Shown piece by piece: positions 26,081 through 35,332 of a stretch of DNA of 64,000 nucleotides; the stretch's first letter is position 1, and every line of letters starts with the position of its first letter. The DNA is from B1 sp964355075 (GTDB taxonomy: Bacteria; Bacteroidota; Bacteroidia; UKL13-3), in contig CAYHCF010000001.1 of assembly GCA_964355075.1 (NCBI GenBank), forward strand, positions 1 to 64,000. The letters run 5' to 3'. Both the position numbers and the translations under genes were made by a program. The notes below the pieces were generated by a model. It searched no databases and was not told the DNA's origin. It saw only the letters and a list, made by a program, of their open reading frames with translations.

Positions 26081-29000
26081 ATGAATAATTTTACTTTTCG
26101 ATTTTTGTTTGCGATCTCGTTTGTTGCAATATTTACCTGCCATTCTTTTGGTCAAACGATGATTCCTTTACCTGGATACGTAAGCACCTATACAGGTAAC
26201 TCGAGGGGTTTCTGGTTTCAGGCTCCAACTACCTTTTATGTGACGGGTCTCAAGGTTCCCACTGATGTTGGAACGGGTAATTCGGCTATACATATGGTTA
26301 AATTTACAGCCGCACCACCTGCCTACGCAACTGTTACCACTGCATTCACAACACTTTATTACGGGACCGGAATTGTGGGTACGGGAATTATTCCGGTAAA
26401 TATTCAGATAAATTCCGGAGATTTTATTGGCATCATCGGAGTCAGAAATAATGGTTCCGGATCAGGTATGACCTCTTATGGAACAACCGGTGCTTTTTCA
26501 TCCAGTATTGGAGGAATTCCTACCACCATAACCCGGGTCGGATGGCAGGGAAATATCATTACAAGTCCGGCTGTGGATTTTTGGCAGGAAGTTGGCGGCA
26601 ATGTTGGAAGAATTGAAGTTTATTACCAATTATCTGCACCAGGGGGTATTGCACTGCCTCCCATTGCAAATTTTTTCCCAAGCCAGTCAACCACCTCAAC
26701 TATTCCCACCGATACCGTTTGGATTAATAGTCCTTTTGATTTGGTGGCTACCAGTACCAATGCAACCCGGAGTTACTGGGATTTGCCAGGAGAAACAACT
26801 TTAAATCCCGGATATTCCCGAACCAATGTGGGCTTTACTTCACAACTCTATATTGATACAGCTAAATACAGCACAAAATTCAGATATACTTTTGGAAGGA
26901 GAGGATTTTGGCCGGTTCGACTGCTTTCAATCAATGATTACAAACGAGATTCCCTGCGCGATAGCATCGTAAAATACATTTGGGTAGATACGCCCTCCAG
27001 AGCACCGGTGCCCAATTTCTTTTCGGCCCGAACCAAGATCGGTATTGCCGATTATGCCTCCATGGTGGATATAAGCTCCTACGGCCCAAACCAATGGTAC
27101 TGGACGATCGTGCCGGATGTAACGAATGTACCCAATCCGTATTTTGCCAATTTCTTCTCTAATCCACTCGGTCAGAACCCACTCTTGTTTGGAGGCTTTC
27201 CGGGTAAATATGCCATCTGCCTCCAGGTATGGAATGCCCGGGGATGGGATACGATATGCAAGCAAAACTATATAGAGGTTATCAATAGTGTAAATATGTG
27301 CAGTGGCAGTGGCTCAACCAGTAGTAGCTGGGATCAGGGCTTTGTGTTTGGTCCGAGTGGACCGGCCTTCTCTTATACAAGGTCGCAGGTATCGGGCTGC
27401 CCGGGCTTTCTGCTAAATCCTTGCGCCGATAGTATCTTTTTATTTGTGGATCGCATTAAGATGTTGCCAACCGATACACTCGTTATCCATAACGGAACGA
27501 GTCAAAGCGCACCTATCATCGGAAAACTGGGAGCTGCCAGTGTGGGGGTATTGCCACAAGCCATTATCAATAATGGAATCAGGGGTGGCAACCGCTTGTT
27601 TTTAAGATTTATGACCGGCAACGGAACCATACCAAATCCATATGATTCAGCAGGCTTCTCGATCAGGTGGGCTATTAAGGGAGCGAGTTATGGCATTCCA
27701 CAATCTCATATTGTGGTGCCCGATACCATTTATCATAACCAGCCGGTTCAGTATTCAAATACCTCAACAGGAACCCTCATGCAATACTCATGGGATACCG
27801 ATGGCTTAAACGGTTATGATTCCACAGGACCTACTGCCACCAGAACCTTTGTGGTAAGCTCTCCCGTTTACCGTAAAATATGTTTGGTAACCTATAACTG
27901 TTTGGGTGCAGATACCAGTTGTAAAAATGTATTGTTCCTGCCTACCAACCAAAAACCTTTGGTAAGATTTACAGTAGATAAAGTTCAGGGATTTAATACC
28001 GATACCTTCCGGTTTACCGATCAGAGTTTGTTTGGACCGAGTGTATGGAACTGGATCATTACCGGTGGAAATTATCAGGCCATCATGGGAACAGTAAAAG
28101 TGGGCAATGTGGTAACCAGCCGCAATCCGATCATCCGCTTTACCCAAAGAACCAAATACACCGTAAAACTGGTTGCAACCAATCAATTTGGTACCGATTC
28201 GCTGATCAAGGTTGATTATATCAATATTGGTGCTTACGATCAGCCACAGTGTTTAACAGATATTGGTCTGGCCGATGGCAGTATCGGGATTAGCCGGGTT
28301 CAGTTACAAAGTGGTTTAGATACCGCAGTAAATTCATTTACGCCTTGCTATCAGATGGTATTGGGCAACCAATCAGCTAATATGTACAGAGGCATGAAAC
28401 ATGTCTTAAAGATTGCGCGTCCGGGTATCAGCAGTCCTATGGACAGAAAAGCCTGGTTAGACAGAAACATGGATGGTTTGTTTACCATTGATGAGCTGGT
28501 GATGAATGATATGGCAAGCAATATTTTGGAGAAAACAGATACCATTTCCATTAGCGGAACCCAACAATTAGGAGGCTCTCGCCTGAGGGTAGGTGTAACC
28601 TATGCCGGTACCCAACTGAATCCGAGTGTCTTGTTTTTGGGGGTATTCAGAGATTATATAGTGAACTTCCCGATGGATACCGTAAAACCAAGCATTTCAT
28701 TGAATGGCAGTTCATCCTTTACTACCGAAATTCACAAAGCTTTTGTAGATCCGGGCGTAATATCCATGGACAATATTGAGGGAGATATCAGCAGTAAATA
28801 TATAACAATTGGGACGGTAGATACCAGCAAAGTGGGACCCAATTACCTGCGCTATATTGTAAAAGATCTGTATGGAAATGTGAGTGATACCCTGAACAGA
28901 ACCGTGTATGTGATACTCAATCAAACCGGCCCGAGTCTGACCCTGAATGGTTCGGCAAGCATGTATGTTGAAGTTTACAAAAAATATACTGAACCGGGTT

Positions 29001-30193
29001 ATGTTGCCAAAGACAATCAGGGAATGGATATCAGCAGTCAGGTAGTAGTAAGCAGTAATCTGGATACTTCAAAACTGGGTGCATACAGCATCGGTTATGT
29101 GATAACAGATGCATTTGGTTTCTTCAAAACAGCAAGCAGGGCAATCGTTGTTGGAGATACTACCAGACCTGTTATTGTTCCACCGCTCAATAACATTTAC
29201 ATTCAGCAGGTTGGTTCGGCCATTGACCTGGCAAAAGTAGTTGGAAAAAACGATAATTTCTGGTCAGCAAATGCCCTGGTATTAACCTGGCAGGGTTCGG
29301 TGGATGTGAACAAGGTAGGCACTTATTTGATCTTGTATAATTTAAGGGACGGAAGCGGAAATATTGGCTATGAGCTTGCAGTAGAAGTGCGGGTAAGAGA
29401 CACAAAAGTGCCTAATATTTACCTGAACGGAAGCACTCCGCTGACCGCAGAGGTATTCAGTGGATTTGCAGATCCGTGGGTAACGGTATCCGATAACTAC
29501 TGGCCAACCAATACCATTGTGGTAACTAAAAAAGGGGCAGTGAACATGAATGTTCTGGGCAGCTATACCATCTGGTATATTGCTACCGATCCATCCGGAA
29601 ATCAGGATTCGGTGAGCAGGGAGATAAGGGTAGTAGATACCACCAAACCCATTATTAACCTGTTGGGCATTACCGAAATAAATCTTCCACGATGGAAGGA
29701 ATACATTGATCCTCCGGTGCAGTTATCAGACAATCACAATACCGATTCACTAATGCGCCCATTCCTGATAATAATAAATACTTTGCCTTTAAATTCTCAA
29801 GGTAAACCATTTGGTGATGTACCCGGATTATTTAGTGTTCGTTACAAAGTAAAGGATTTATCAGGCAATGAATCTAGTGAGGCAAAACGAACCATAAATG
29901 TATTAAAAGAAGGCCCTTCTGGTATTAGTGATCTAATGAATATTGAGAACTTAATGAGCGTATATCCTAATCCAAGTAATGGTTTGATTTATGTTCGTCT
30001 GGTGGATGTTCAGAAGGAAGATGTTCAGGTATTTGTTTTAGATATGTTGGGTAAAGAAGTGATGCATATAATCATCAGCAAAAATAATTTACAAACAGAA
30101 GAAATCGATCTTCAAACTTCGTCTAAAGGATTTTACCTGTTAAAGGTTCAAACCGGAGACCATGTTTATATGAAGAAATTGCAAGTGAATTAA
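26081..30193 (+). CDS. Giant T9SS-sorted modular surface protein, copy 1
   Basis: A 1370-residue secreted protein. A signal peptide (about 1-24) is followed by a unique beta-rich domain (about 25-185), PKD-like repeats (about 188-400), a CUB-like segment with paired Cys (about 403-530), two more PKD-like domains (533-715), a GEVED-like domain (720-860) and five DUF5011-like immunoglobulin repeats starting near 865, 947, 1025, 1106 and 1185. It ends in a T9SS type A sorting domain (from SVYPNPSNG, about 1292). It is expected to be exported by T9SS and attached to the surface as an adhesin. ATG 26081 is preferred over the upstream TTG. The next gene is a paralogue. Confidence 0.9.
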   Translation: MNNFTFRFLFAISFVAIFTCHSFGQTMIPLPGYVSTYTGNSRGFWFQAPTTFYVTGLKVPTDVGTGNSAIHMVKFTAAPPAYATVTTAFTTLYYGTGIVGTGIIPVNIQINSGDFIGIIGVRNNGSGSGMTSYGTTGAFSSSIGGIPTTITRVGWQGNIITSPAVDFWQEVGGNVGRIEVYYQLSAPGGIALPPIANFFPSQSTTSTIPTDTVWINSPFDLVATSTNATRSYWDLPGETTLNPGYSRTNVGFTSQLYIDTAKYSTKFRYTFGRRGFWPVRLLSINDYKRDSLRDSIVKYIWVDTPSRAPVPNFFSARTKIGIADYASMVDISSYGPNQWYWTIVPDVTNVPNPYFANFFSNPLGQNPLLFGGFPGKYAICLQVWNARGWDTICKQNYIEVINSVNMCSGSGSTSSSWDQGFVFGPSGPAFSYTRSQVSGCPGFLLNPCADSIFLFVDRIKMLPTDTLVIHNGTSQSAPIIGKLGAASVGVLPQAIINNGIRGGNRLFLRFMTGNGTIPNPYDSAGFSIRWAIKGASYGIPQSHIVVPDTIYHNQPVQYSNTSTGTLMQYSWDTDGLNGYDSTGPTATRTFVVSSPVYRKICLVTYNCLGADTSCKNVLFLPTNQKPLVRFTVDKVQGFNTDTFRFTDQSLFGPSVWNWIITGGNYQAIMGTVKVGNVVTSRNPIIRFTQRTKYTVKLVATNQFGTDSLIKVDYINIGAYDQPQCLTDIGLADGSIGISRVQLQSGLDTAVNSFTPCYQMVLGNQSANMYRGMKHVLKIARPGISSPMDRKAWLDRNMDGLFTIDELVMNDMASNILEKTDTISISGTQQLGGSRLRVGVTYAGTQLNPSVLFLGVFRDYIVNFPMDTVKPSISLNGSSSFTTEIHKAFVDPGVISMDNIEGDISSKYITIGTVDTSKVGPNYLRYIVKDLYGNVSDTLNRTVYVILNQTGPSLTLNGSASMYVEVYKKYTEPGYVAKDNQGMDISSQVVVSSNLDTSKLGAYSIGYVITDAFGFFKTASRAIVVGDTTRPVIVPPLNNIYIQQVGSAIDLAKVVGKNDNFWSANALVLTWQGSVDVNKVGTYLILYNLRDGSGNIGYELAVEVRVRDTKVPNIYLNGSTPLTAEVFSGFADPWVTVSDNYWPTNTIVVTKKGAVNMNVLGSYTIWYIATDPSGNQDSVSREIRVVDTTKPIINLLGITEINLPRWKEYIDPPVQLSDNHNTDSLMRPFLIIINTLPLNSQGKPFGDVPGLFSVRYKVKDLSGNESSEAKRTINVLKEGPSGISDLMNIENLMSVYPNPSNGLIYVRLVDVQKEDVQVFVLDMLGKEVMHIIISKNNLQTEEIDLQTSSKGFYLLKVQTGDHVYMKKLQVN
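26899..28902 (+). repeat. Identical segment shared with 31291-33294 (copy 1)
   Basis: Direct duplicate of 31291-33294, offset 4392 bases. From 27113 to 28902 (1790 bp) I found no difference on line-by-line comparison; 26899-27060 is identical too. A short patch (27061-27112) holds about eight differences. Sequence on both sides of the shared segment is diverged even at silent positions. Confidence 0.9.
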
Positions 30194-30385
30194 TTAGGAG
30201 TTTTTATTAGCCCTTCAGGCCTAGTTGATTGAGCATAAAAAAAAATTTGATTATTTTAATTATTAATATATATTTGATTGTTAAAGGGCCAAGAAAATAT
30301 TTCTCAAATAATCATAGGTTATGGGATATTTTATTGCTCTTTTAATATTATTTGCTCAATAGTATAAATTTATTAATCTGTTAAT

Positions 30386-33300
30386 ATGAAAACACAAATA
30401 CAATCAGGATTTTTAGGTAAAATTCTTTTAAATTTTATCTGCACGCTCACGCTTATTTTTGGATTGATTCCAATGACGCAAGCCCAAACGCCTATGTACA
30501 ATGCCGGCTCCTGGGGGACAACCGGAACAGGAGGAAATTCAATACCATTTAGTTTTTATGTCGATTCAAGAGCACAATTGCTATTTCCTGCAACAGCTTT
30601 TGGAGCGGTTCCCGGTGGTTTATACATTACTAAAATTTATTTTGTATCCTATGCGGCAATTACGCCACCCTCTTCAGTAACTTTTACTAACTTTAAGGTT
30701 GGTTTAGCTCAACCGAATTTATCGGTATTGTCAGCTACATTTGAAGCAACCACCTCTTGTTTAAATGCGAGTTCTTATGTGGTGTCTCCAATAACCGGAG
30801 GCAATTGGTTTATGATAACGCTAAGCACTCCTTTTCTTTTTAACCCTGCGCTGCCTCTTGTGGTAAATATTAGCTTTTCGGCAACCAATCAACCGAGTAC
30901 CTGGTATGTAATTACACAGGGGGGGACCCCTCCCGCCGGGTATTACCGTAATTATGCTACACCAAATACGAGTACTACCGGAACGCCAGGTGCAATGGCC
31001 TATAATTTCGGGTTTGATTTAGGAGCAGGTTCGGGTGGAATAGCCTTACCCCCTATCGCCAACTTTTTTCCAAGTCAGGCCACCACCAGCTCTACACCTA
31101 CCGATACTGTTTGGATCAATAGTCCTTTTGATTTGGTTGCTACCAGTACCAACGCAACCCGGAGCTTTTGGGATTTACCCGGAGAAACAACTTTAAATCC
31201 CGGTTATGCCCGAACCAATGTGGGCTTTACTTCTCAACAATATATTGATACCGCTAAATACTATTCTAAATTCAGATATAATTTTGGCAGAAGAGGATTT
31301 TGGCCGGTTCGACTGCTTTCAATCAATGATTACAAACGAGATTCCCTGCGCGATAGCATCGTAAAATACATTTGGGTAGATACGCCCTCCAGAGCACCGG
31401 TGCCCAATTTCTTTTCGGCCCGAACCAAGATCGGTATTGCCGATTATGCCTCCTTGGTGGATATCAGCTCTTACGGTCCCAACCAATGGTACTGGACGAT
31501 CAATCCGGATGTAACGAATGTACCCAATCCGTATTTTGCCAATTTCTTCTCTAATCCACTCGGTCAGAACCCACTCTTGTTTGGAGGCTTTCCGGGTAAA
31601 TATGCCATCTGCCTCCAGGTATGGAATGCCCGGGGATGGGATACGATATGCAAGCAAAACTATATAGAGGTTATCAATAGTGTAAATATGTGCAGTGGCA
31701 GTGGCTCAACCAGTAGTAGCTGGGATCAGGGCTTTGTGTTTGGTCCGAGTGGACCGGCCTTCTCTTATACAAGGTCGCAGGTATCGGGCTGCCCGGGCTT
31801 TCTGCTAAATCCTTGCGCCGATAGTATCTTTTTATTTGTGGATCGCATTAAGATGTTGCCAACCGATACACTCGTTATCCATAACGGAACGAGTCAAAGC
31901 GCACCTATCATCGGAAAACTGGGAGCTGCCAGTGTGGGGGTATTGCCACAAGCCATTATCAATAATGGAATCAGGGGTGGCAACCGCTTGTTTTTAAGAT
32001 TTATGACCGGCAACGGAACCATACCAAATCCATATGATTCAGCAGGCTTCTCGATCAGGTGGGCTATTAAGGGAGCGAGTTATGGCATTCCACAATCTCA
32101 TATTGTGGTGCCCGATACCATTTATCATAACCAGCCGGTTCAGTATTCAAATACCTCAACAGGAACCCTCATGCAATACTCATGGGATACCGATGGCTTA
32201 AACGGTTATGATTCCACAGGACCTACTGCCACCAGAACCTTTGTGGTAAGCTCTCCCGTTTACCGTAAAATATGTTTGGTAACCTATAACTGTTTGGGTG
32301 CAGATACCAGTTGTAAAAATGTATTGTTCCTGCCTACCAACCAAAAACCTTTGGTAAGATTTACAGTAGATAAAGTTCAGGGATTTAATACCGATACCTT
32401 CCGGTTTACCGATCAGAGTTTGTTTGGACCGAGTGTATGGAACTGGATCATTACCGGTGGAAATTATCAGGCCATCATGGGAACAGTAAAAGTGGGCAAT
32501 GTGGTAACCAGCCGCAATCCGATCATCCGCTTTACCCAAAGAACCAAATACACCGTAAAACTGGTTGCAACCAATCAATTTGGTACCGATTCGCTGATCA
32601 AGGTTGATTATATCAATATTGGTGCTTACGATCAGCCACAGTGTTTAACAGATATTGGTCTGGCCGATGGCAGTATCGGGATTAGCCGGGTTCAGTTACA
32701 AAGTGGTTTAGATACCGCAGTAAATTCATTTACGCCTTGCTATCAGATGGTATTGGGCAACCAATCAGCTAATATGTACAGAGGCATGAAACATGTCTTA
32801 AAGATTGCGCGTCCGGGTATCAGCAGTCCTATGGACAGAAAAGCCTGGTTAGACAGAAACATGGATGGTTTGTTTACCATTGATGAGCTGGTGATGAATG
32901 ATATGGCAAGCAATATTTTGGAGAAAACAGATACCATTTCCATTAGCGGAACCCAACAATTAGGAGGCTCTCGCCTGAGGGTAGGTGTAACCTATGCCGG
33001 TACCCAACTGAATCCGAGTGTCTTGTTTTTGGGGGTATTCAGAGATTATATAGTGAACTTCCCGATGGATACCGTAAAACCAAGCATTTCATTGAATGGC
33101 AGTTCATCCTTTACTACCGAAATTCACAAAGCTTTTGTAGATCCGGGCGTAATATCCATGGACAATATTGAGGGAGATATCAGCAGTAAATATATAACAA
33201 TTGGGACGGTAGATACCAGCAAAGTGGGACCCAATTACCTGCGCTATATTGTAAAAGATCTGTATGGAAATGTGAGTGATACCCTGAACAGAACGGTGTA

Positions 33301-34591
33301 TGTGATACTCAATCAAACCGGACCAAGTATCGCCCTGAGTGGTTCAGCCAGCATGTATGTTGAAGTTTATAAAAAATATACCGAACCGGGTTATGTTGCC
33401 AAAGACAATCAGGGGATAGATATCAGCAGTCAGGTAGTAGTAAGCAGTACGCTGGATACTTCAAAACTGGGTGCATACAGCATTGGATATGTGATAACAG
33501 ATGCGTTTGGATTCTTCAAATCTGCCAGCAGGGCAATCACTGTTGGAGATACCACCAGACCTTATATTGTTCCACCGTTCAATAACATTTACATTCAGCA
33601 AGTTGGTTCGGCCATTGACCTGTCAAAAGTAGTTTTAAAAAGAGATAATTTCTGGTCAGAAAATGCCCTCCTGTTAACCTGGCTGGGTTCGGTAGATGTA
33701 AACAAAGTAGGCACTTATGTGATCTTGTATAATTTAAGAGATGGAAGCGGAAATATTGGCAATGAGGTATCAGTAGAAGTACGGGTAAGAGACACAAAAG
33801 TGCCCAATATTTACCTGAATGGAAACAGTCCGATGACCGCAGAGGTATTCAGTGGATTTGCAGATCCATGGGTGACGGTATCCGATAATTACTGGCCAAC
33901 CAATACCATCGTGGTAACTAAAAAAGGCGCAGTAAACATGAATGTTCTGGGCAGCTATACCATCTGGTATATTGCCACGGATCCATCCGGAAATCAGGAT
34001 TCGGTGAGCAGGGAGATAAGAGTTGTGGATACCACCAAACCTGTTGTAAACCTGTTGAACATTACCGAGGTAAATATTCCAAGATGGAAGGAATACATTG
34101 ATCCTCCGGTGCAGTTAACTGACAATTACAATACGGAAGCACAAATGCTGGCAGCGAATTTATTTACGGCAAATAACAACTTACCCCTAAATGCAAATAA
34201 CAAACCTTTTGCTGATGGTGTTGGAATATTCAGTGTAAGATATAAGGTAAAAGATTTGTCGGGCAATGAATCTGACGAGGCGGTAAGGAGAATAAATGTA
34301 TTGCAGGAAGGACCAAGTGGAATCAGCCCGGTAATGAATATTGACAACCTCATGAGCGTATATCCTAACCCGAGCAATGGTTTGATTCATGTTCGTTTGG
34401 CTGATGTTCAGAAGGAAGATGTTCAGGTATTTGTTTTAGATATGTTGGGCAAAGAAGTGATGCATAAAACGATCAGTAAAAATAATTTGCAGACTGAAGA
34501 AATTGAACTTCAAACTTCACCAAAAGGATTCTACCTGTTAAAGGTTCAAACCGGAGACCGTGTTTATATGAAAAAATTGCAGGTGAATTAA
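30386..34591 (+). CDS. Giant T9SS-sorted modular surface protein, copy 2
   Basis: A 1401-residue paralogue of the previous gene, 192 bases downstream. The signal peptide ends near residue 34. Its N-terminal domain (about 35-215) is unrelated to that of copy 1, while from GGIALPPIANFFPSQ (about 218) onward the domain order is the same: PKD-like, CUB-like, GEVED-like, five Ig-like repeats and a T9SS type A sorting domain. The middle is identical at DNA level to copy 1 and the last third is similar but not identical. Such exchange of the exposed N-terminal domain on a constant stalk suggests two different binding heads. Confidence 0.9.
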   Translation: MKTQIQSGFLGKILLNFICTLTLIFGLIPMTQAQTPMYNAGSWGTTGTGGNSIPFSFYVDSRAQLLFPATAFGAVPGGLYITKIYFVSYAAITPPSSVTFTNFKVGLAQPNLSVLSATFEATTSCLNASSYVVSPITGGNWFMITLSTPFLFNPALPLVVNISFSATNQPSTWYVITQGGTPPAGYYRNYATPNTSTTGTPGAMAYNFGFDLGAGSGGIALPPIANFFPSQATTSSTPTDTVWINSPFDLVATSTNATRSFWDLPGETTLNPGYARTNVGFTSQQYIDTAKYYSKFRYNFGRRGFWPVRLLSINDYKRDSLRDSIVKYIWVDTPSRAPVPNFFSARTKIGIADYASLVDISSYGPNQWYWTINPDVTNVPNPYFANFFSNPLGQNPLLFGGFPGKYAICLQVWNARGWDTICKQNYIEVINSVNMCSGSGSTSSSWDQGFVFGPSGPAFSYTRSQVSGCPGFLLNPCADSIFLFVDRIKMLPTDTLVIHNGTSQSAPIIGKLGAASVGVLPQAIINNGIRGGNRLFLRFMTGNGTIPNPYDSAGFSIRWAIKGASYGIPQSHIVVPDTIYHNQPVQYSNTSTGTLMQYSWDTDGLNGYDSTGPTATRTFVVSSPVYRKICLVTYNCLGADTSCKNVLFLPTNQKPLVRFTVDKVQGFNTDTFRFTDQSLFGPSVWNWIITGGNYQAIMGTVKVGNVVTSRNPIIRFTQRTKYTVKLVATNQFGTDSLIKVDYINIGAYDQPQCLTDIGLADGSIGISRVQLQSGLDTAVNSFTPCYQMVLGNQSANMYRGMKHVLKIARPGISSPMDRKAWLDRNMDGLFTIDELVMNDMASNILEKTDTISISGTQQLGGSRLRVGVTYAGTQLNPSVLFLGVFRDYIVNFPMDTVKPSISLNGSSSFTTEIHKAFVDPGVISMDNIEGDISSKYITIGTVDTSKVGPNYLRYIVKDLYGNVSDTLNRTVYVILNQTGPSIALSGSASMYVEVYKKYTEPGYVAKDNQGIDISSQVVVSSTLDTSKLGAYSIGYVITDAFGFFKSASRAITVGDTTRPYIVPPFNNIYIQQVGSAIDLSKVVLKRDNFWSENALLLTWLGSVDVNKVGTYVILYNLRDGSGNIGNEVSVEVRVRDTKVPNIYLNGNSPMTAEVFSGFADPWVTVSDNYWPTNTIVVTKKGAVNMNVLGSYTIWYIATDPSGNQDSVSREIRVVDTTKPVVNLLNITEVNIPRWKEYIDPPVQLTDNYNTEAQMLAANLFTANNNLPLNANNKPFADGVGIFSVRYKVKDLSGNESDEAVRRINVLQEGPSGISPVMNIDNLMSVYPNPSNGLIHVRLADVQKEDVQVFVLDMLGKEVMHKTISKNNLQTEEIELQTSPKGFYLLKVQTGDRVYMKKLQVN
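31291..33294 (+). repeat. Identical segment shared with 26899-28902 (copy 2)
   Basis: Second copy of the shared segment described at 26899-28902. It codes for the CUB-like, PKD-like and GEVED-like parts and the first Ig-like repeat. The first difference past its end is a silent C to G change in the Ig-like repeat (28903 versus 33295). Confidence 0.9.
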
Positions 34592-34642
34592 ATGGGAGAG
34601 AAAGGTTGAAACGATAAAAACAGTAATATAGTTAAAAATAAG

Positions 34643-34675
34643 AAGGCAGGTAAATCAGCATTTATCTGCCTTTTT
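34643..34675 (+). terminator. Rho-independent terminator after the giant T9SS genes
   Basis: A 13-bp stem AAGGCAGGTAAAT / ATTTATCTGCCTT with one G-T pair and a 4-base or 5-base loop, followed by five T residues. It ends transcription of the T9SS protein gene at 34591. Confidence 0.85.
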
Positions 34676-34735
34676 ACTTTTGGGTTATGGAAGAAGATGT
34701 CCAGAAATAATTGGCAATAAGCAGTTATTGAATGA

Positions 34736-35305
34736 TTACAGGTGAACTAGTCTAAACTGTAATTTATCTACCAGCGTTCCATAGGAGCTTCTAAGGGTGG
34801 CATCAACTCGGGTTACGTCCAAAAATTCCTGAAAAAGGTCTATTAATAAAATATCAAAAACAGAACTTTCAACAAATTTTATTTCTTTTCCAAAACCGCA
34901 AACACACAATGCATTTGTTTTCCGAAGGAATCTTTTTACATGTCGTACATCGGTATTCAAAGTTAAACAACTACCAAAATGAATAATCCTGTTTTGGCAT
35001 TTATTACCAAGCATTTCAGCCAGTTCATCAAGGTTGATATGTACTTTATTAATTAAAATTTCCTGAGGTTTTCCATGAAATGCAAGGTACAAAATAGAGT
35101 ACCTGGAATACCTTTTCATTTGCCATTGTTGCAGATAGTGTGCAAGGTTTTCACGGGTACCGCAATGCCGGTGAATAAAATCAATATTTCTGTTTTGTTT
35201 TAAAAATAACAAAGCCGCACTGATGCTCGTATGTTTAATGAGATTTTGGTTCCAATCACCTTCAAGACAAAAAACTTCCTTTTGGTATTCCTTTGCAATT
35301 TTCAC
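34736..35305 (-). CDS. Stand-alone caspase-fold-like protein (resembles DUF6642)
   Basis: A protein of 190 residues when started at GTG 35305. A TTG at 35320 is possible, but lies inside a -7-like box (TATAGTTG, 35318-35325) and is less likely. The sequence shows the beta-strand/His-Gly pattern SILYLAFHGKPQE (His77) and a second strand ending in a Cys, RIIHFGSCLTL (Cys113), as in caspase/CHAT peptidases. The start VFCLEGDWNQNL and the block RHCGTRENLAHYLQQW resemble a family I recall as DUF6642. No partner domain is fused. It follows radA by 27 bases on the same strand. Confidence 0.7.
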   Translation of the reverse strand: MKIAKEYQKEVFCLEGDWNQNLIKHTSISAALLFLKQNRNIDFIHRHCGTRENLAHYLQQWQMKRYSRYSILYLAFHGKPQEILINKVHINLDELAEMLGNKCQNRIIHFGSCLTLNTDVRHVKRFLRKTNALCVCGFGKEIKFVESSVFDILLIDLFQEFLDVTRVDATLRSSYGTLVDKLQFRLVHL

Positions 35306-35332
35306 ATCAGCAAGGTACAACTATAACTTAAT

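Noticed and set aside
26927..27265. Antisense ORFs inside the giant T9SS genes, conserved in both copies
   Set aside because: They are identical only because the plus-strand DNA is identical; composition is not protein-like and they follow the reverse of the PKD/GEVED coding.
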